Shown: piece by piece, positions 1 through 8,581 of the stretch
How positions within the stretch are numbered: the first letter of the stretch is position 1
How the letters are laid out: each line of letters begins with the position of its first letter
DNA from: an uncultured Serinicoccus sp.
GTDB lineage: Bacteria > Actinomycetota > Actinomycetes > Actinomycetales > Dermatophilaceae
Direction: 5' to 3'
DNA length: 64,000 nt
NCBI RefSeq assembly: GCF_947487915.1
Contig: NZ_CANKYH010000008.1
Coordinates: 1 to 64,000 of the forward strand
Notes under the pieces: model-generated
Databases searched by the model: none
What the model was told of the DNA's origin: nothing
What the model saw: the letters and a program-made list of their open reading frames with translations, nothing else
Program-made: the position numbers and the translations under genes

Positions 1-421
1 CGGTATTCGACGGCGTCTCCGGCTACGGCCGCGTCGGCTGACCCCAGCCCCACCCCGGCGAGTCCGCTCCCGCCCCGGACGACAGCCCCGGCCGCACCCC
101 GTGTGCGGACCGGGGCATCGTCGTCTCCGAGGGCTTCATCCCGGAGCATGGCGATCCAGTGGGCCCACGGCACCAACGCGCCCATCATGCAACCGGAGGT
201 CTGAACGGTGCCATGTCATCCCGCAGTGAGACCGTGACCTGCGAGGAATCGACCCTGCAACCGAGGCGAGGGGTGTGCCCCCAGATCACGGGACGGACGT
301 TCGAAACCAGAGGCTGCCGTGTGCTCGAAAACGGTCGTCACCGAGCCGGCATTGTCGTTGGTGAACCGCGCAGGTCTGTGCGCGACTGGGGCGCGGGAGG
401 GGCCTGCCCAGTACGGGTTGG
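1..421. other. stretch without a supported gene
   Basis: I see no convincing gene here. Bases 3-41 read in frame as a short run ending VSGYGRVG and a TGA stop, with GC-rich third positions, so this may be the 3' end of a gene that starts left of the window. The remainder has open frames on both strands, but none has a ribosome-binding site, a recognisable domain or the third-position bias of the genes further right. It may be decayed accessory DNA next to the acetyltransferase gene. Confidence 0.4.
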
Positions 422-883
422 CTAGGTGCGTAGAGCGCGACTGAGGACGACCTCTTCAGTGCTGTACCCATGGCGTTCGTAGAACGCGCGAGCCCGCGTG
501 TTCGCCGCACCGGTCTCGAGCACAATGCGCGCGTAGCCTCGCTGCGCAGCCCACCGCTCCACTGCCGCCAGAAGGTCTGAGCCGACGCCCTGCCCCTCTG
601 ATCCAGCGGCGACAGCCAGCTCCCCGATGTAGGCGTCCTGATCGCCGCTCCAGTGGGCTCGCGAACCCCCAGCTACGAAGCCGACGACCTGCTGGCCCTG
701 CTCCGCCACGAACATGACTCGGCCAGAGTCGCCAGGATGGGCGAGAGCATCCTCCACCCACGCCGCAACTGCTTGCGCGACTGCCGTCCTGTCGCGCCAT
801 GGCGCGACACCCTCTCGAAGTCGTGTCCCGAGGGTACGGATGGCCTCCGCGTCTTGCTGCTGGGCCTCCCTAATCTGCGTCAT
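422..883 (-). CDS. GNAT-family N-acetyltransferase
   Basis: A 153-residue protein with the GCN5-related acetyltransferase fold, expected to move an acetyl group from acetyl-CoA to an unknown small molecule or protein amine in the cytoplasm. The acetyl-CoA loop is visible as EGQGVGSDLL (around residue 105; family pattern Q/RxxGxG/A), preceded by the strand IGELAVAAG and followed by the C-terminal NTRARAFYERHGY helix typical of the family. I start at the ATG at 883; the open frame runs further upstream, but that part is Arg-rich and unlike a GNAT domain. No clear Shine-Dalgarno is visible. It is divergent from the methyltransferase gene. Substrate unknown; antibiotic acetylation is possible but nothing here shows it. 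Confidence 0.8.
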   Translation of the reverse strand: MTQIREAQQQDAEAIRTLGTRLREGVAPWRDRTAVAQAVAAWVEDALAHPGDSGRVMFVAEQGQQVVGFVAGGSRAHWSGDQDAYIGELAVAAGSEGQGVGSDLLAAVERWAAQRGYARIVLETGAANTRARAFYERHGYSTEEVVLSRALRT

Positions 884-1069
884 GGCCACGACTCTGCCAG
901 TCGCCCGCCGCCATAAAAAAGAGCCATGACCGATCACGCCCCGCCGACTCGACCCAGGTGGCAGCGGCTCGCGAACCGTCACTCCTGAGCCGCGGTGCCG
1001 TGGCTCACGCTGCGGGGCATCCCGCGAAGTCGTTTGCCTTGCTTCGCGCCTGCGACGAGGCTGCTCCCT

Positions 1070-1816
1070 GTGGATGCCGCTGATTTCTACACAGGCCTTG
1101 TCGCCGACCTGTACCACCCGTTGAAGGCGCACACGTTCGACGCCGCTCCTTACCAGGCCTTCATCGAGCAATGCGGTGAGCCGGCGCTCGAGCTGGGATG
1201 CGGCGACGGCGAACCGCTGCTCGACCTACGGGCTCACGGCCTCGAGGTCGAGGGCGTTGACTCCTCCGCGGACATGCTGGAACGGTGCGCTCGAGAAGCG
1301 CAGGTTCGCGGGTTGGCGGTGACGCTGCATCACCAACGTATGGAACACCTGACCCTCCCGCGTCACTACCGCAGCATCTTCCTCGCCGGCCCGACGCTGA
1401 CCCTGCTCCCGGACGATGCGACAGCCGGCCAAGCCCTGCAAGCCATCGCACGCCATCTTCACCCCGAAGGGCGCGCGCTGGTGCCCGTCTCTGAACCGGC
1501 TCCCACCCGGCCAGAAACGATCGGCAGCACCCGGCAGACCACGGCCTCGGACGAGTCCGTCATCCGGGTCACGGTCCTCAGAGTCAGCAGGGACGAAGAG
1601 ACGCGCACCCAGGTCACGACACTCCGCTACGAACGAGAGAAAGACGGCCGCACCCAACGCCTCGACCGCGACTGGACACTGCACTGGTACCCACGCGACG
1701 TCCTCGCTCAGCTCGTCTCCGCAGCTGGCCTCACCATCGACGAGGTCCACGGCCCGAACGGTCAGCCGGCCACCGCGACCGACACCGACGTGCAACTCAT
1801 GCTCAAACTGCGCTAA
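1070..1816 (+). CDS. class I SAM-dependent methyltransferase
   Basis: About 248 residues with a Rossmann-type methyltransferase fold. Motif I (LELGCGDGEPL) begins near residue 40, followed by the acidic end of strand 2 (VEGVDSSADML), a typical SAM-binding arrangement. Many relatives begin with an FYTGLVADLYHPL-like segment, present here directly after the proposed GTG start at 1070. An in-frame ATG at 995 would add 25 residues that look non-coding, so I prefer the GTG, which has a weak GACGAGG upstream. Substrate unknown. The gene stands alone in a lower-GC accessory stretch beside an acetyltransferase and a frameshifted gene. Confidence 0.75.
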   Translation: MDAADFYTGLVADLYHPLKAHTFDAAPYQAFIEQCGEPALELGCGDGEPLLDLRAHGLEVEGVDSSADMLERCAREAQVRGLAVTLHHQRMEHLTLPRHYRSIFLAGPTLTLLPDDATAGQALQAIARHLHPEGRALVPVSEPAPTRPETIGSTRQTTASDESVIRVTVLRVSRDEETRTQVTTLRYEREKDGRTQRLDRDWTLHWYPRDVLAQLVSAAGLTIDEVHGPNGQPATATDTDVQLMLKLR

Positions 1817-1916
1817 GTGAGCGGCATCCACCAGTGAGCCCTGGCTCACAATCGGTCGTTTTCGAGTCATGCTTTGCCCGCTTGGTCTTCTACTACCGCG
1901 GCGTAGGGTGTGCCTC

Positions 1917-2566
1917 ATGGGAGCACCCGACGAGACAGACCCTATCGACGACTTCCCTGCGGTGGCGGACAACTTCGACATCGTGCAGTGGCTGCGACGC
2001 AAGGGGGGCGCCGAGTCGGTGGTCGAGCAGTACCACGCCCTGCGAGGCATCCCGGTGCAGCCCGTCCAGACAGGGCTACGGCTCGGCGAGTTCCTGCTGA
2101 CCGAAGAGGACCCCGAGGTCGTCGCGTTCGGTCACGACGAGCACACCTTCTTCATGGCCAGCACGAGCATCTTGAACGTGGACCCGCAGATCGAGCCCTG
2201 GCGCAGCCTGGACGTCACCGCGGGCGAGATGCGCCACGTCGCCCGCAACACGAAGGTTGGCTGGGAGGAGTTCGACTGGTGGGACCGCGGCATCCTCAAG
2301 CGACGGCTGAGCTACGGGCTGGACGAGTCCGACACCGGCATCCAGGTCGGCGACCCGCCCGACTTCGAGGACCCTTCTGGACCTGGGTGGCCAACGCCGA
2401 ACCCATCCCTGACGAAAACGGCACGCTGCTCGACCGGGACGGCCTGTGGGTCGAGGTCTCCGACGTCCTCATGGCCATGGTCATCACCTCGCTGCTGAAC
2501 CTGGACCCGCATGACATGACCACGTGGGACTGGAAGGTCGACACCTACCGGGTGCCACCGTTGTAA
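1917..2566 (+). pseudogene. hypothetical protein gene broken by a one-base deletion
   Basis: I do not recognise the family. From the ATG at 1917 the frame reads as an acidic, Trp-rich soluble protein through DPPDFEDP near 2374. Coding then continues in the next frame from 2375 (FWTWVANAEP) to a stop at 2566. Restoring one C in the short C-run at 2372-2374 gives one continuous protein of about 216 residues ending WKVDTYRVPPL. Either the gene is inactivated or one base was lost in sequencing; good third-position bias on both sides of the break favours a recent event or an error. No signal peptide or membrane segment is visible. Confidence 0.65.
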
Positions 2567-2675
2567 GTCTGGCAAGCCCAGGGGCGACGCGGCCCCACGC
2601 GACCCCCTGTCAACAGAGTGGTGACGGGTTGCCGGAGGGGCACCGACCAGCAGAGGGGTGGAGAGAGCCGGCCCC

Positions 2676-3101
2676 TCACGCCAGAGGGTTCACCCACCGC
2701 ACCTGGCGGAAGCGCGCGAAGTCGGAGTCTGCCGAGACCACTGCGACGCCGAGCTCGAGAGCCTGGGCAGCCAGCTGAGCATCCGGGACAAGGTTGCCGG
2801 TGACCTGATGCGCCTCCGAGAGCTGCGCATACGCAGCCATGGTGCGGGCGGTGGCGGGTGGGACCCAGACCGTCGGGGCAGCAAGCCAGCGGTCCACGTA
2901 CTCCTGCGCCGCCCCCGCTGAGAGTGGGTGCTGGGCGATCCGCGGGTGGGTGCAGATCCGGAGGAATGCACCGATGGTCTGCCAGGGGAGCCCGATGCGC
3001 TCGTGTCCCGAGATGGCCTCCGTGAGCCAGGTCGAGGCGCGGTCGAAGTAGGGGCTGTCCTCGTCGACGGCATACAACAGGATGTTGGCGTCGAGGATCA
3101 C
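2676..3101 (-). CDS. vapC: PIN-domain ribonuclease toxin (VapC-type)
   Basis: A 141-residue PIN-domain protein, the usual size for VapC toxins, which are metal-dependent RNases that cut tRNA or rRNA when freed from their antitoxin. The N-terminal MILDANILLYAVDEDS carries the first conserved Asp (D4) and Asn, and the C-terminal VVSADSDFARF carries the last acidic cluster, as expected of an active PIN site. The start overlaps the end of the upstream antitoxin gene by 4 bases (3098-3101), implying translational coupling. It belongs to the subgroup with the TH(P/R)R segment seen in many actinobacterial toxins. RNA target unknown. Confidence 0.85.
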   Translation of the reverse strand: MILDANILLYAVDEDSPYFDRASTWLTEAISGHERIGLPWQTIGAFLRICTHPRIAQHPLSAGAAQEYVDRWLAAPTVWVPPATARTMAAYAQLSEAHQVTGNLVPDAQLAAQALELGVAVVSADSDFARFRQVRWVNPLA

Positions 3102-3325
3102 GGAGCCTCGTCGAGCAGATCGAGGACCTCGCCGATGTTGCGAACATCGACCTTGAGACCGAGCTGGGTGGAGTGATGCTCGTAGTGAAGGACCGGTTCG
3201 TCGGCGGCGGCCATGCCACGGCGAGCAAGGGCGTTGACCGCCTCGCTGGGTCCCATGCCGCGCTCACGACGCAGCCGCTCGACCTCTGCCGCGACATCGT
3301 CGCTCAACGTGATCGTCGTCCGCAT
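3098..3325 (-). CDS. vapB: ribbon-helix-helix type antitoxin (VapB-like)
   Basis: A 75-residue protein starting MRTTITLSDDVAAEVERLRRE, a typical ribbon-helix-helix DNA-binding opening, followed by an acidic C-terminal tail (IGEVLDLLDEAP) of the kind that wraps around and inhibits a PIN toxin. It overlaps vapC by 4 bases, so the pair forms an operon with antitoxin first. A perfect 12-bp palindrome lies 12 bases upstream of its start, fitting autorepression by the VapBC complex. The ATG at 3325 is preceded at 6 nt by TAGTTT, a good -10 element, so the mRNA may be leaderless. Confidence 0.85.
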   Translation of the reverse strand: MRTTITLSDDVAAEVERLRRERGMGPSEAVNALARRGMAAADEPVLHYEHHSTQLGLKVDVRNIGEVLDLLDEAP

Positions 3326-3331
3326 GCCTCA

Positions 3332-3349
3332 AAACTAGCATCATGATGC
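3332..3349 (-). promoter_or_regulatory. vapBC promoter -10 and palindromic operator
   Basis: On the minus strand, TAGTTT (3337-3332) matches the TANNNT -10 consensus and ends 6 nt before the vapB ATG. Directly upstream is the perfect palindrome GCATCATGATGC (3338-3349). Its place next to the -10 suits repression by the VapBC complex; the binding is inferred. Confidence 0.6.
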
Positions 3350-3392
3350 GTTCGAGCTCACCTGTTGATGCTGCTGGTGCGCGCGATCCCGG

Positions 3393-4886
3393 TCAGGCGG
3401 GGCGCCCCAGCATCTGGCCCACCCGCTGGGCCGCCAGCCGCCCGGAGGGCAGCACCATCGGGACCCCGACCCCGGGGACGGTCCCGGAGCCGGCGAAGAC
3501 CAGCCCCGGCACCCGCCTGTCGATGTTGTTGGGGCGGAACGGCCCCGTCTGCGGGAAGGTGTGCGCCAGCGCGAACGGGGTGCCCGCCGCCATACCCTGG
3601 TCGTGCCAGTCGGCCGGGGTGACCAGCTCCTCGGTGACGACGTCAGTCGGGTAGCCGCTCTCCTGCAGGAAGCCGAGCAGGCGCTCGCGCATCATGTCGC
3701 GGGTCGACTGCGCCTCCCAGTCGATGCTGCCGACCTCGAGGTGGGGCACCGGCTCCAGGACGTAGAGGGTGCTGTGACCCTCCGGCGCCGCCTCCTCGTC
3801 GTCCAGGGAGTGCATGGTCACGAGCCGCGATGGGTCGCTCATCAGGGTCCCGTGCCTCAGCAGGTCGTCGAACGCCTCGGACCACTGGTGGCCGAAGTGG
3901 ATGTTGTGGTGCGCCTTGCCGTCGGCCACGCCGCGGACGCCGAGGTGCCAGACCACGCAGGACGGCGAGTAGTTGCCGCCCAGCAGCCCGCTCACCGCGC
4001 GCGGGGGACGCACGTCGGGCAGCCACCACCGGTATGCCGTCGGCAGGTCGACCGTGCACACCACCGCGTCGGCGGCGACCCGCTCGCCGTCGTCGGTGGC
4101 CACACCCCTCACCCGTCCGGAGGAGTCCCGCACGAGCTCGGTCACCGACGTGCCGTAGCGGAACTCGGCGCCGGCGTCCGCGGCCGCGCCGGCGAGCGCC
4201 TCGGGGACGGCCCGCATGCCGCCCTTCGGGAAGTAGACCCCCTCGATGGAGTCCATGTAGGTGATGACCGCGTAGATGGACAAGGCCTCGTCCGGGGCCA
4301 GACCGGCATACATCGCCTGGAAGGAGAAGAGCCGGTGCAGCCGCTCGTCACGGAACCGTCGCCGGATCATCGGACCCAACCGACCGAACCCGCCCATGGC
4401 CAGCAGCTGCGCGGCGGCCCGGGGGTTGGCGAGCAGGTCGGTGGGCCGGTCGAAGTTGCGGTCGATGAACGAGCCCATCTCGGCGAGGTAGAGCCGGCGC
4501 AGCCAGATGACGAACTCGTCGAAGGCGGCGGCGTCGAGGCTGCCGCACTCGCGGTGGATCTCGGCGCGCATCGCCTCGTGCCCGTGCCGCACCTCCAGGG
4601 TGCTGCCGTCGGCGAAGAACCCGCGGTAGGCCGGGTCGAGCAGCTTCAGCTCCAGCCGCTCGGCGAGGCTGGAGCCCGCCGCCCGCAGCGGCCGGTCGAT
4701 GAGGTCGGGCATGGTGAGCACCGTCGGCCCGGTGTCGAAGGTGAAGCCGTCACGCGTGAGGCGTCCGGCGCGGCCGCCGGGCACGTCCTCCCGCTCGACC
4801 ACGGTCACCCGGTGGCCGTCGCCGACCAGGTGGCAGGCGGCGGCGAGCCCGCTCAGCCCCGCCCCGACGACGACGACGTGGCTCAT
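3393..4886 (-). CDS. crtI: phytoene desaturase (CrtI family)
   Basis: A 497-residue FAD-dependent carotenoid desaturase that introduces conjugated double bases into phytoene on the route to coloured C40 (or C50) carotenoids; membrane-associated. The dinucleotide-binding motif VVVVGAGLSGLAAA opens the protein, followed by PGGRAGRLTRDGFTFDTGPTV, and the C-terminal CrtI signature GTVPGVGVPMVLPSGRLAAQ is intact, so the gene is full length. Its ATG (4886-4884) overlaps the TGA of the upstream isomerase/prenyl synthase gene by 4 bases, so the two are one operon. No phytoene synthase (crtB) follows; the next gene is vapC, in accessory DNA. The desaturation step number cannot be read from sequence. 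Confidence 0.9.
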   Translation of the reverse strand: MSHVVVVGAGLSGLAAACHLVGDGHRVTVVEREDVPGGRAGRLTRDGFTFDTGPTVLTMPDLIDRPLRAAGSSLAERLELKLLDPAYRGFFADGSTLEVRHGHEAMRAEIHRECGSLDAAAFDEFVIWLRRLYLAEMGSFIDRNFDRPTDLLANPRAAAQLLAMGGFGRLGPMIRRRFRDERLHRLFSFQAMYAGLAPDEALSIYAVITYMDSIEGVYFPKGGMRAVPEALAGAAADAGAEFRYGTSVTELVRDSSGRVRGVATDDGERVAADAVVCTVDLPTAYRWWLPDVRPPRAVSGLLGGNYSPSCVVWHLGVRGVADGKAHHNIHFGHQWSEAFDDLLRHGTLMSDPSRLVTMHSLDDEEAAPEGHSTLYVLEPVPHLEVGSIDWEAQSTRDMMRERLLGFLQESGYPTDVVTEELVTPADWHDQGMAAGTPFALAHTFPQTGPFRPNNIDRRVPGLVFAGSGTVPGVGVPMVLPSGRLAAQRVGQMLGRPA

Positions 4887-6556
4887 GCGTCCCGCCAGGC
4901 GATCGCGGTGGCCTCGTGGCGCAGCCCGGCCAGGCCGGCCTCGCTGAGCCGGTCGGTGTCCAGGACGGCCTTGGCCGCCTCGACCTCCTCGCTGATCCGC
5001 CGCTCCATCTCTTCGCGCACTCCTGCCTCCTCCAGCGCCTGCCGGAGCACGCGCACGTCGTCGGGCCGCGACTGCGGCGTGGTGATCCGGCTCATCGTCT
5101 CCGCCGCGGCGCCGGTGAGCCGCTGCGCCCCCAGCACCCAGATCATCGTGGCCTTGCCCTCGCGGAGGTCGTCGTCGCAGGGCTTGCCGGTCACGGCGTC
5201 GTCGCCCCACACCCCCAGCAGGTCGTCCCGCCAGGCGAAGGCCCGGCCGAGGTGCCAGCCGTAGGAGCTGAGGATCTCCTGCTGCGCGGGGTCGGCCACC
5301 GCGGCCATCGCCCCCAGCTGAAGGGGGCGCTCGATGGTGTAGGCGCCCGACTTCAGCGCCGCGACGTCGTGGGCGTGTGCCGCGTCCCGACGTCCGGCGG
5401 CGGCGCCGGTGAGGTCGGCCCGTTGCCCGGCGATGAGCTCGAGGTTCAACTCGTACCAGCAGTCGCGCAGCAGCGCCGGCAGCGGCACCACCAGCCGGTC
5501 GGCCACCGAGTGCGCCAGGTCGCCGAGCAGGATCGCCAGGTTGTCCCCGAACCGGGCCGCGTCCCCGCTGCCTCCCCCGTGCCGGTGTCGTTCCACCGCC
5601 ACCACGTGGGCCGCTGGCGCGCCGCGGCGCAGCGGCGACTCGTCCATGACGTCGTCGTGGATGAGCGCGAAGGCGTGCAGCATCTCCAGCGCCGCCCCCA
5701 CCCGCACGACGTGCTCGTGGGCGGTCGTGCCGGGGCGGCCGCCGGCCGCGACGAAGCCCCAGTGGCACATGCGCGGGCGCAACCGCTTGCCGCCGGCCCG
5801 CACGATGTCGCGCAGCCAGGTCGGCAGGTCGCCCGGGTCGGGTGAGAGCAGGTCGACCGGGCCGGCCGCGGACAGCCCCGACCACATCTGCTCGGTCCAG
5901 GCGCACTCGCGGTCGATGAGCTCGCCGACCCGGGCCAGCGTGTCCTCGACCGTCGCATCGACAGCGTCCTGGCCCGCCGCGGCCCCCGCGAGGGGGAGCC
6001 GGGCCCGCTCGGCCTCCAGCAGCAAGATCTGCTCGGCCGCCCACGGGCTGATGAGCCCCGGGGTGGCGCGCGCCGTGGCGACGAGGTCGTCCCAGGCCAC
6101 CCAACGGTGCTCGGCGACCTCCTCCGCGGCGGGGTCGAGCTCACCCGCGACGGTCCCGACGAAGACCGGGCAGATCTCGTGCTCCACGATGCCGCTCGCG
6201 TCGACCGCGCGGTAGCGGAACTCGGGGAGCGCCACCGACAGGTCCTGGACGGTGACGCCGAGCTCCTCGCCGAGCCGGCGCCGCACCGCGTCGACGTCCT
6301 CCTCACCCGGGCGGGGGTGGCCGCAGCACGCATTGGTCCAGACGCCGGGCCACGTCTTCTTGGTCAGCGCGCGCCGGGTCAGGAGGACCCGGCCCTGGGC
6401 GTCGAAGAGATAGAGGGAGAAGGCCAGGTGCAGCGGGGTGTTCTCGTCGTGCACGGTCAGGCGCTGCGCCGTGCCCACGGGCCGGGCGTGCTCGTCGAGG
6501 AGCACCACCTCGTCCTCGGGCTTCTGCTGCACCTGACCTCGTCCGTCCTGGGGCAA
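4883..6556 (-). CDS. fusion of isopentenyl-diphosphate isomerase and polyprenyl (GGPP) synthase
   Basis: A 557-residue protein made of two complete enzymes. Residues ~14-185 are a type 1 IPP isomerase of the Nudix fold: TWPGVWTNACCGHPRPGE (69-85) with the catalytic Cys, the Nudix-like RRRLGEELG, and EHEICPVFVG (125-134) with the catalytic Glu. Residues ~205-557 are a trans-prenyltransferase: GGKRLRP (255-261), first Asp-rich motif DDVMD (301-305), second DDLLGVWGD (444-452). Joined, they would isomerise IPP to DMAPP and condense C5 units to GGPP for the carotenoid pathway. The start is a TTG at 6556, supported by AGGAGG five bases upstream. Separate idi and crtE genes are the usual arrangement; here a single frame runs through both with no stop. 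Confidence 0.88.
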   Translation of the reverse strand: MPQDGRGQVQQKPEDEVVLLDEHARPVGTAQRLTVHDENTPLHLAFSLYLFDAQGRVLLTRRALTKKTWPGVWTNACCGHPRPGEEDVDAVRRRLGEELGVTVQDLSVALPEFRYRAVDASGIVEHEICPVFVGTVAGELDPAAEEVAEHRWVAWDDLVATARATPGLISPWAAEQILLLEAERARLPLAGAAAGQDAVDATVEDTLARVGELIDRECAWTEQMWSGLSAAGPVDLLSPDPGDLPTWLRDIVRAGGKRLRPRMCHWGFVAAGGRPGTTAHEHVVRVGAALEMLHAFALIHDDVMDESPLRRGAPAAHVVAVERHRHGGGSGDAARFGDNLAILLGDLAHSVADRLVVPLPALLRDCWYELNLELIAGQRADLTGAAAGRRDAAHAHDVAALKSGAYTIERPLQLGAMAAVADPAQQEILSSYGWHLGRAFAWRDDLLGVWGDDAVTGKPCDDDLREGKATMIWVLGAQRLTGAAAETMSRITTPQSRPDDVRVLRQALEEAGVREEMERRISEEVEAAKAVLDTDRLSEAGLAGLRHEATAIAWRDA

Positions 6557-6724
6557 GGGCCCTCCTGAAGGGTCACGGTCTCCGGCGGCCAGGTTCGGCC
6601 CGGGAGCCTCTGACCGAGTCTACGGGGGGCCCGGCCCGGGTGCCCACCTGGCCACGGATCGCCCCTCGGGGCAGGTGCTGACGCGCACGTGCCGCCCGCT
6701 GCGGCCGTGGAGGACAATCGGCTC

Positions 6725-8575
6725 GTGGAGATCGCCGTCCTGCTGGTGCTGCTCGCGGTCGTGGTGATCGCGGGCGAGGCGCTGTCCGAGCGTCTCGGGG
6801 CGCCGGCGCCGCTGCTGCTGACCGTGGTCGGCATCGGGCTGTCCTTCGTGCCCGGGGTGCCCGAGGTCCACCTCTCGCCGGAGGTCGTCCTCATCGGCCT
6901 GCTTCCCCCGCTGCTCTACACCGCGGCCCTGTCCACCTCGCTGGTGGACCTCAAGGCCAACCTGGCGCCGATCCTGCTGCTGTCGGTCGCGGCCGTGCTC
7001 GTGACGATGGTCGCGGTCGCCGGGCTGATGGTGGCGCTGCTGCCGGACATCGGCTGGCCGGTGGCGCTGGCCATCGGCGCGATCGTCGCCCCGCCCGATG
7101 CCGTGGCGGCCACCGCCGTCGGGCGCCGCATCGGGCTGCCCCGCCGGGTCGTCTCCGTGCTCGAGGGCGAGTCGCTGCTCAACGACGCCACCGCCCTCGT
7201 CGCCCTGCGCACGGCCATCGCCGCCATGGCAGGAGGCGTGACCGCCACCGGCGTGGCCGGCGACTTCCTGCTGGCCGCCGGGGGCGGGGTGCTGGTCGGG
7301 CTCGTCCTCTTCCGCCTGGTGGCCTGGATCCGGCGTCGCGTGCACGACCCGCTCCTGGACACGGCCGTCTCCTTCGTGACGCCCTTCGCGGCCTACCTGC
7401 TCGCCGAGGCGGTCGGCGCTTCGGGCGTCTTCGGTGTGGTCGTCGTCGGCCTGCTGCTGAGCCACCGGTCCCTCACCCTCCAGACGGCCCGCGCCCGGAT
7501 CGTGGAGAGCACCACGTGGAGCACCATCTCCTTCCTGCTCGAGAATGTCGTCTTCCTGCTCATCGGGCTGCAGGCGCGCTGGATCGTCGAGGACCTCTCC
7601 GGCTCCCAGCTGCCGCCCGGCACGATCCTCACCGTCTGCGTGGGGACGCTGGTGACGGTCGTGGCGGTGCGGATGGCCTGGGTCCATCTCACCCGGCCGC
7701 TGCTGGGCAGCCGCCTCGGCGACCGCCGCGAGCCCGCGGGGCTGGCCGAGACGACGCTCATCGGCTGGGCGGGGATGCGGGGGGTGGTCACCCTGGCCGC
7801 CGCGTTCATCCTGCCCGTCGACGTGCCCTACCGGGACCTGCTGCTGCTGGTCGCTCTCACCGTCGTCGCCGGAACCCTGCTCCTGCAGGGCCTGACGCTG
7901 CCCGCGCTGACCCGGGCGCTGCGGGTGCGCGCCCCCGACCCGGCCGACGACGCGCTGGCTCGCGCCACGCTCCTGCAGCAGGCGGCCACCGCCGGTCTGG
8001 AGCGGCTCGAGGAGCTCGAGACGGACGAGAGCGCAGACGTCGCCCGGACCATCCGGCAGCGTCTGGACCAACGCACCTTCGCGGCCTGGGAGCAGTTGTC
8101 GACCACCGAGGGGCGACGGTCGCCCTCCGAGGCCTACGCCGAGCTGCGGCTCGCGATGATCGCCGCTGAGCGCGAGCGCATCCTGCACATCCGGGCCCAC
8201 GGCAAGGTGCCCTCGACCGTGGTGCGCGAGGTGCTCGGCATGCTGGACCTCGAGGAGTCGATGATCGACACCTCGAGGGGCGCCCGGCAGGACATCCGGG
8301 CGACCGGGGGAACCGGTCGCCACCACTGCCCCGAGCTCACGGCATACCCCCGGGCCCCGCGGGTGGAGAACCCCGTCTGCGAGCCCTGCGAGCGCGAGGG
8401 GCGGGAGGTCGTCGCGCTGCGCCAGTGCCTGGAGTGCGGGCACGTCGGGTGCTGCGACTCCTCACCGATGCAGCACGGGACGGCGCACTTCCGGGAGACC
8501 GGTCACCCGGTGATGCAGTCGGCCGAACCGGGGGAGAGCTGGCGCTGGTGCTTCGTCCACCACCTCGCTGACTGA
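6725..8575 (+). CDS. CPA1-type Na+/H+ antiporter with C-terminal UBP zinc finger
   Basis: A 616-residue membrane protein. The first ~400 residues form about 12 hydrophobic segments of the monovalent cation:proton antiporter-1 family, including the ion-site segments around GAIVAPPDAVAATAV and GESLLNDATALV. A soluble helical region follows, then from about residue 531 a ubiquitin-hydrolase-type zinc finger with paired cysteines (CEPC, CLECGHVGCC) and His residues in HGTAHFRETGH. The start is the GTG at 6725, ten bases after GGAGGA; an upstream in-frame ATG at 6689 lacks such a site. It faces away from the idi-crtE gene. Likely role: sodium/pH homeostasis. The finger domain's role in bacteria is unknown to me. 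Confidence 0.88.
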   Translation: MEIAVLLVLLAVVVIAGEALSERLGAPAPLLLTVVGIGLSFVPGVPEVHLSPEVVLIGLLPPLLYTAALSTSLVDLKANLAPILLLSVAAVLVTMVAVAGLMVALLPDIGWPVALAIGAIVAPPDAVAATAVGRRIGLPRRVVSVLEGESLLNDATALVALRTAIAAMAGGVTATGVAGDFLLAAGGGVLVGLVLFRLVAWIRRRVHDPLLDTAVSFVTPFAAYLLAEAVGASGVFGVVVVGLLLSHRSLTLQTARARIVESTTWSTISFLLENVVFLLIGLQARWIVEDLSGSQLPPGTILTVCVGTLVTVVAVRMAWVHLTRPLLGSRLGDRREPAGLAETTLIGWAGMRGVVTLAAAFILPVDVPYRDLLLLVALTVVAGTLLLQGLTLPALTRALRVRAPDPADDALARATLLQQAATAGLERLEELETDESADVARTIRQRLDQRTFAAWEQLSTTEGRRSPSEAYAELRLAMIAAERERILHIRAHGKVPSTVVREVLGMLDLEESMIDTSRGARQDIRATGGTGRHHCPELTAYPRAPRVENPVCEPCEREGREVVALRQCLECGHVGCCDSSPMQHGTAHFRETGHPVMQSAEPGESWRWCFVHHLAD

Positions 8576-8581
8576 GCGAGC

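Noticed and set aside
159..425. Possible small protein in the first 425 bases
   Set aside because: No start signal, no family resemblance, Arg-rich low-bias composition; kept only as an unannotated stretch.
3393..6104. One very long minus-strand frame joining part of the prenyl synthase region to crtI
   Set aside because: The upstream part is an Arg/Gly-rich out-of-frame reading of the isomerase/prenyl synthase gene; crtI starts at the ATG at 4886 with its FAD motif.
6620..8443. Minus-strand open frame of about 600 codons opposite the antiporter
   Set aside because: It is rich in Gln, His, Asp and Gly with no domain, typical of an antisense frame of a high-GC gene; the plus strand has the antiporter motifs.
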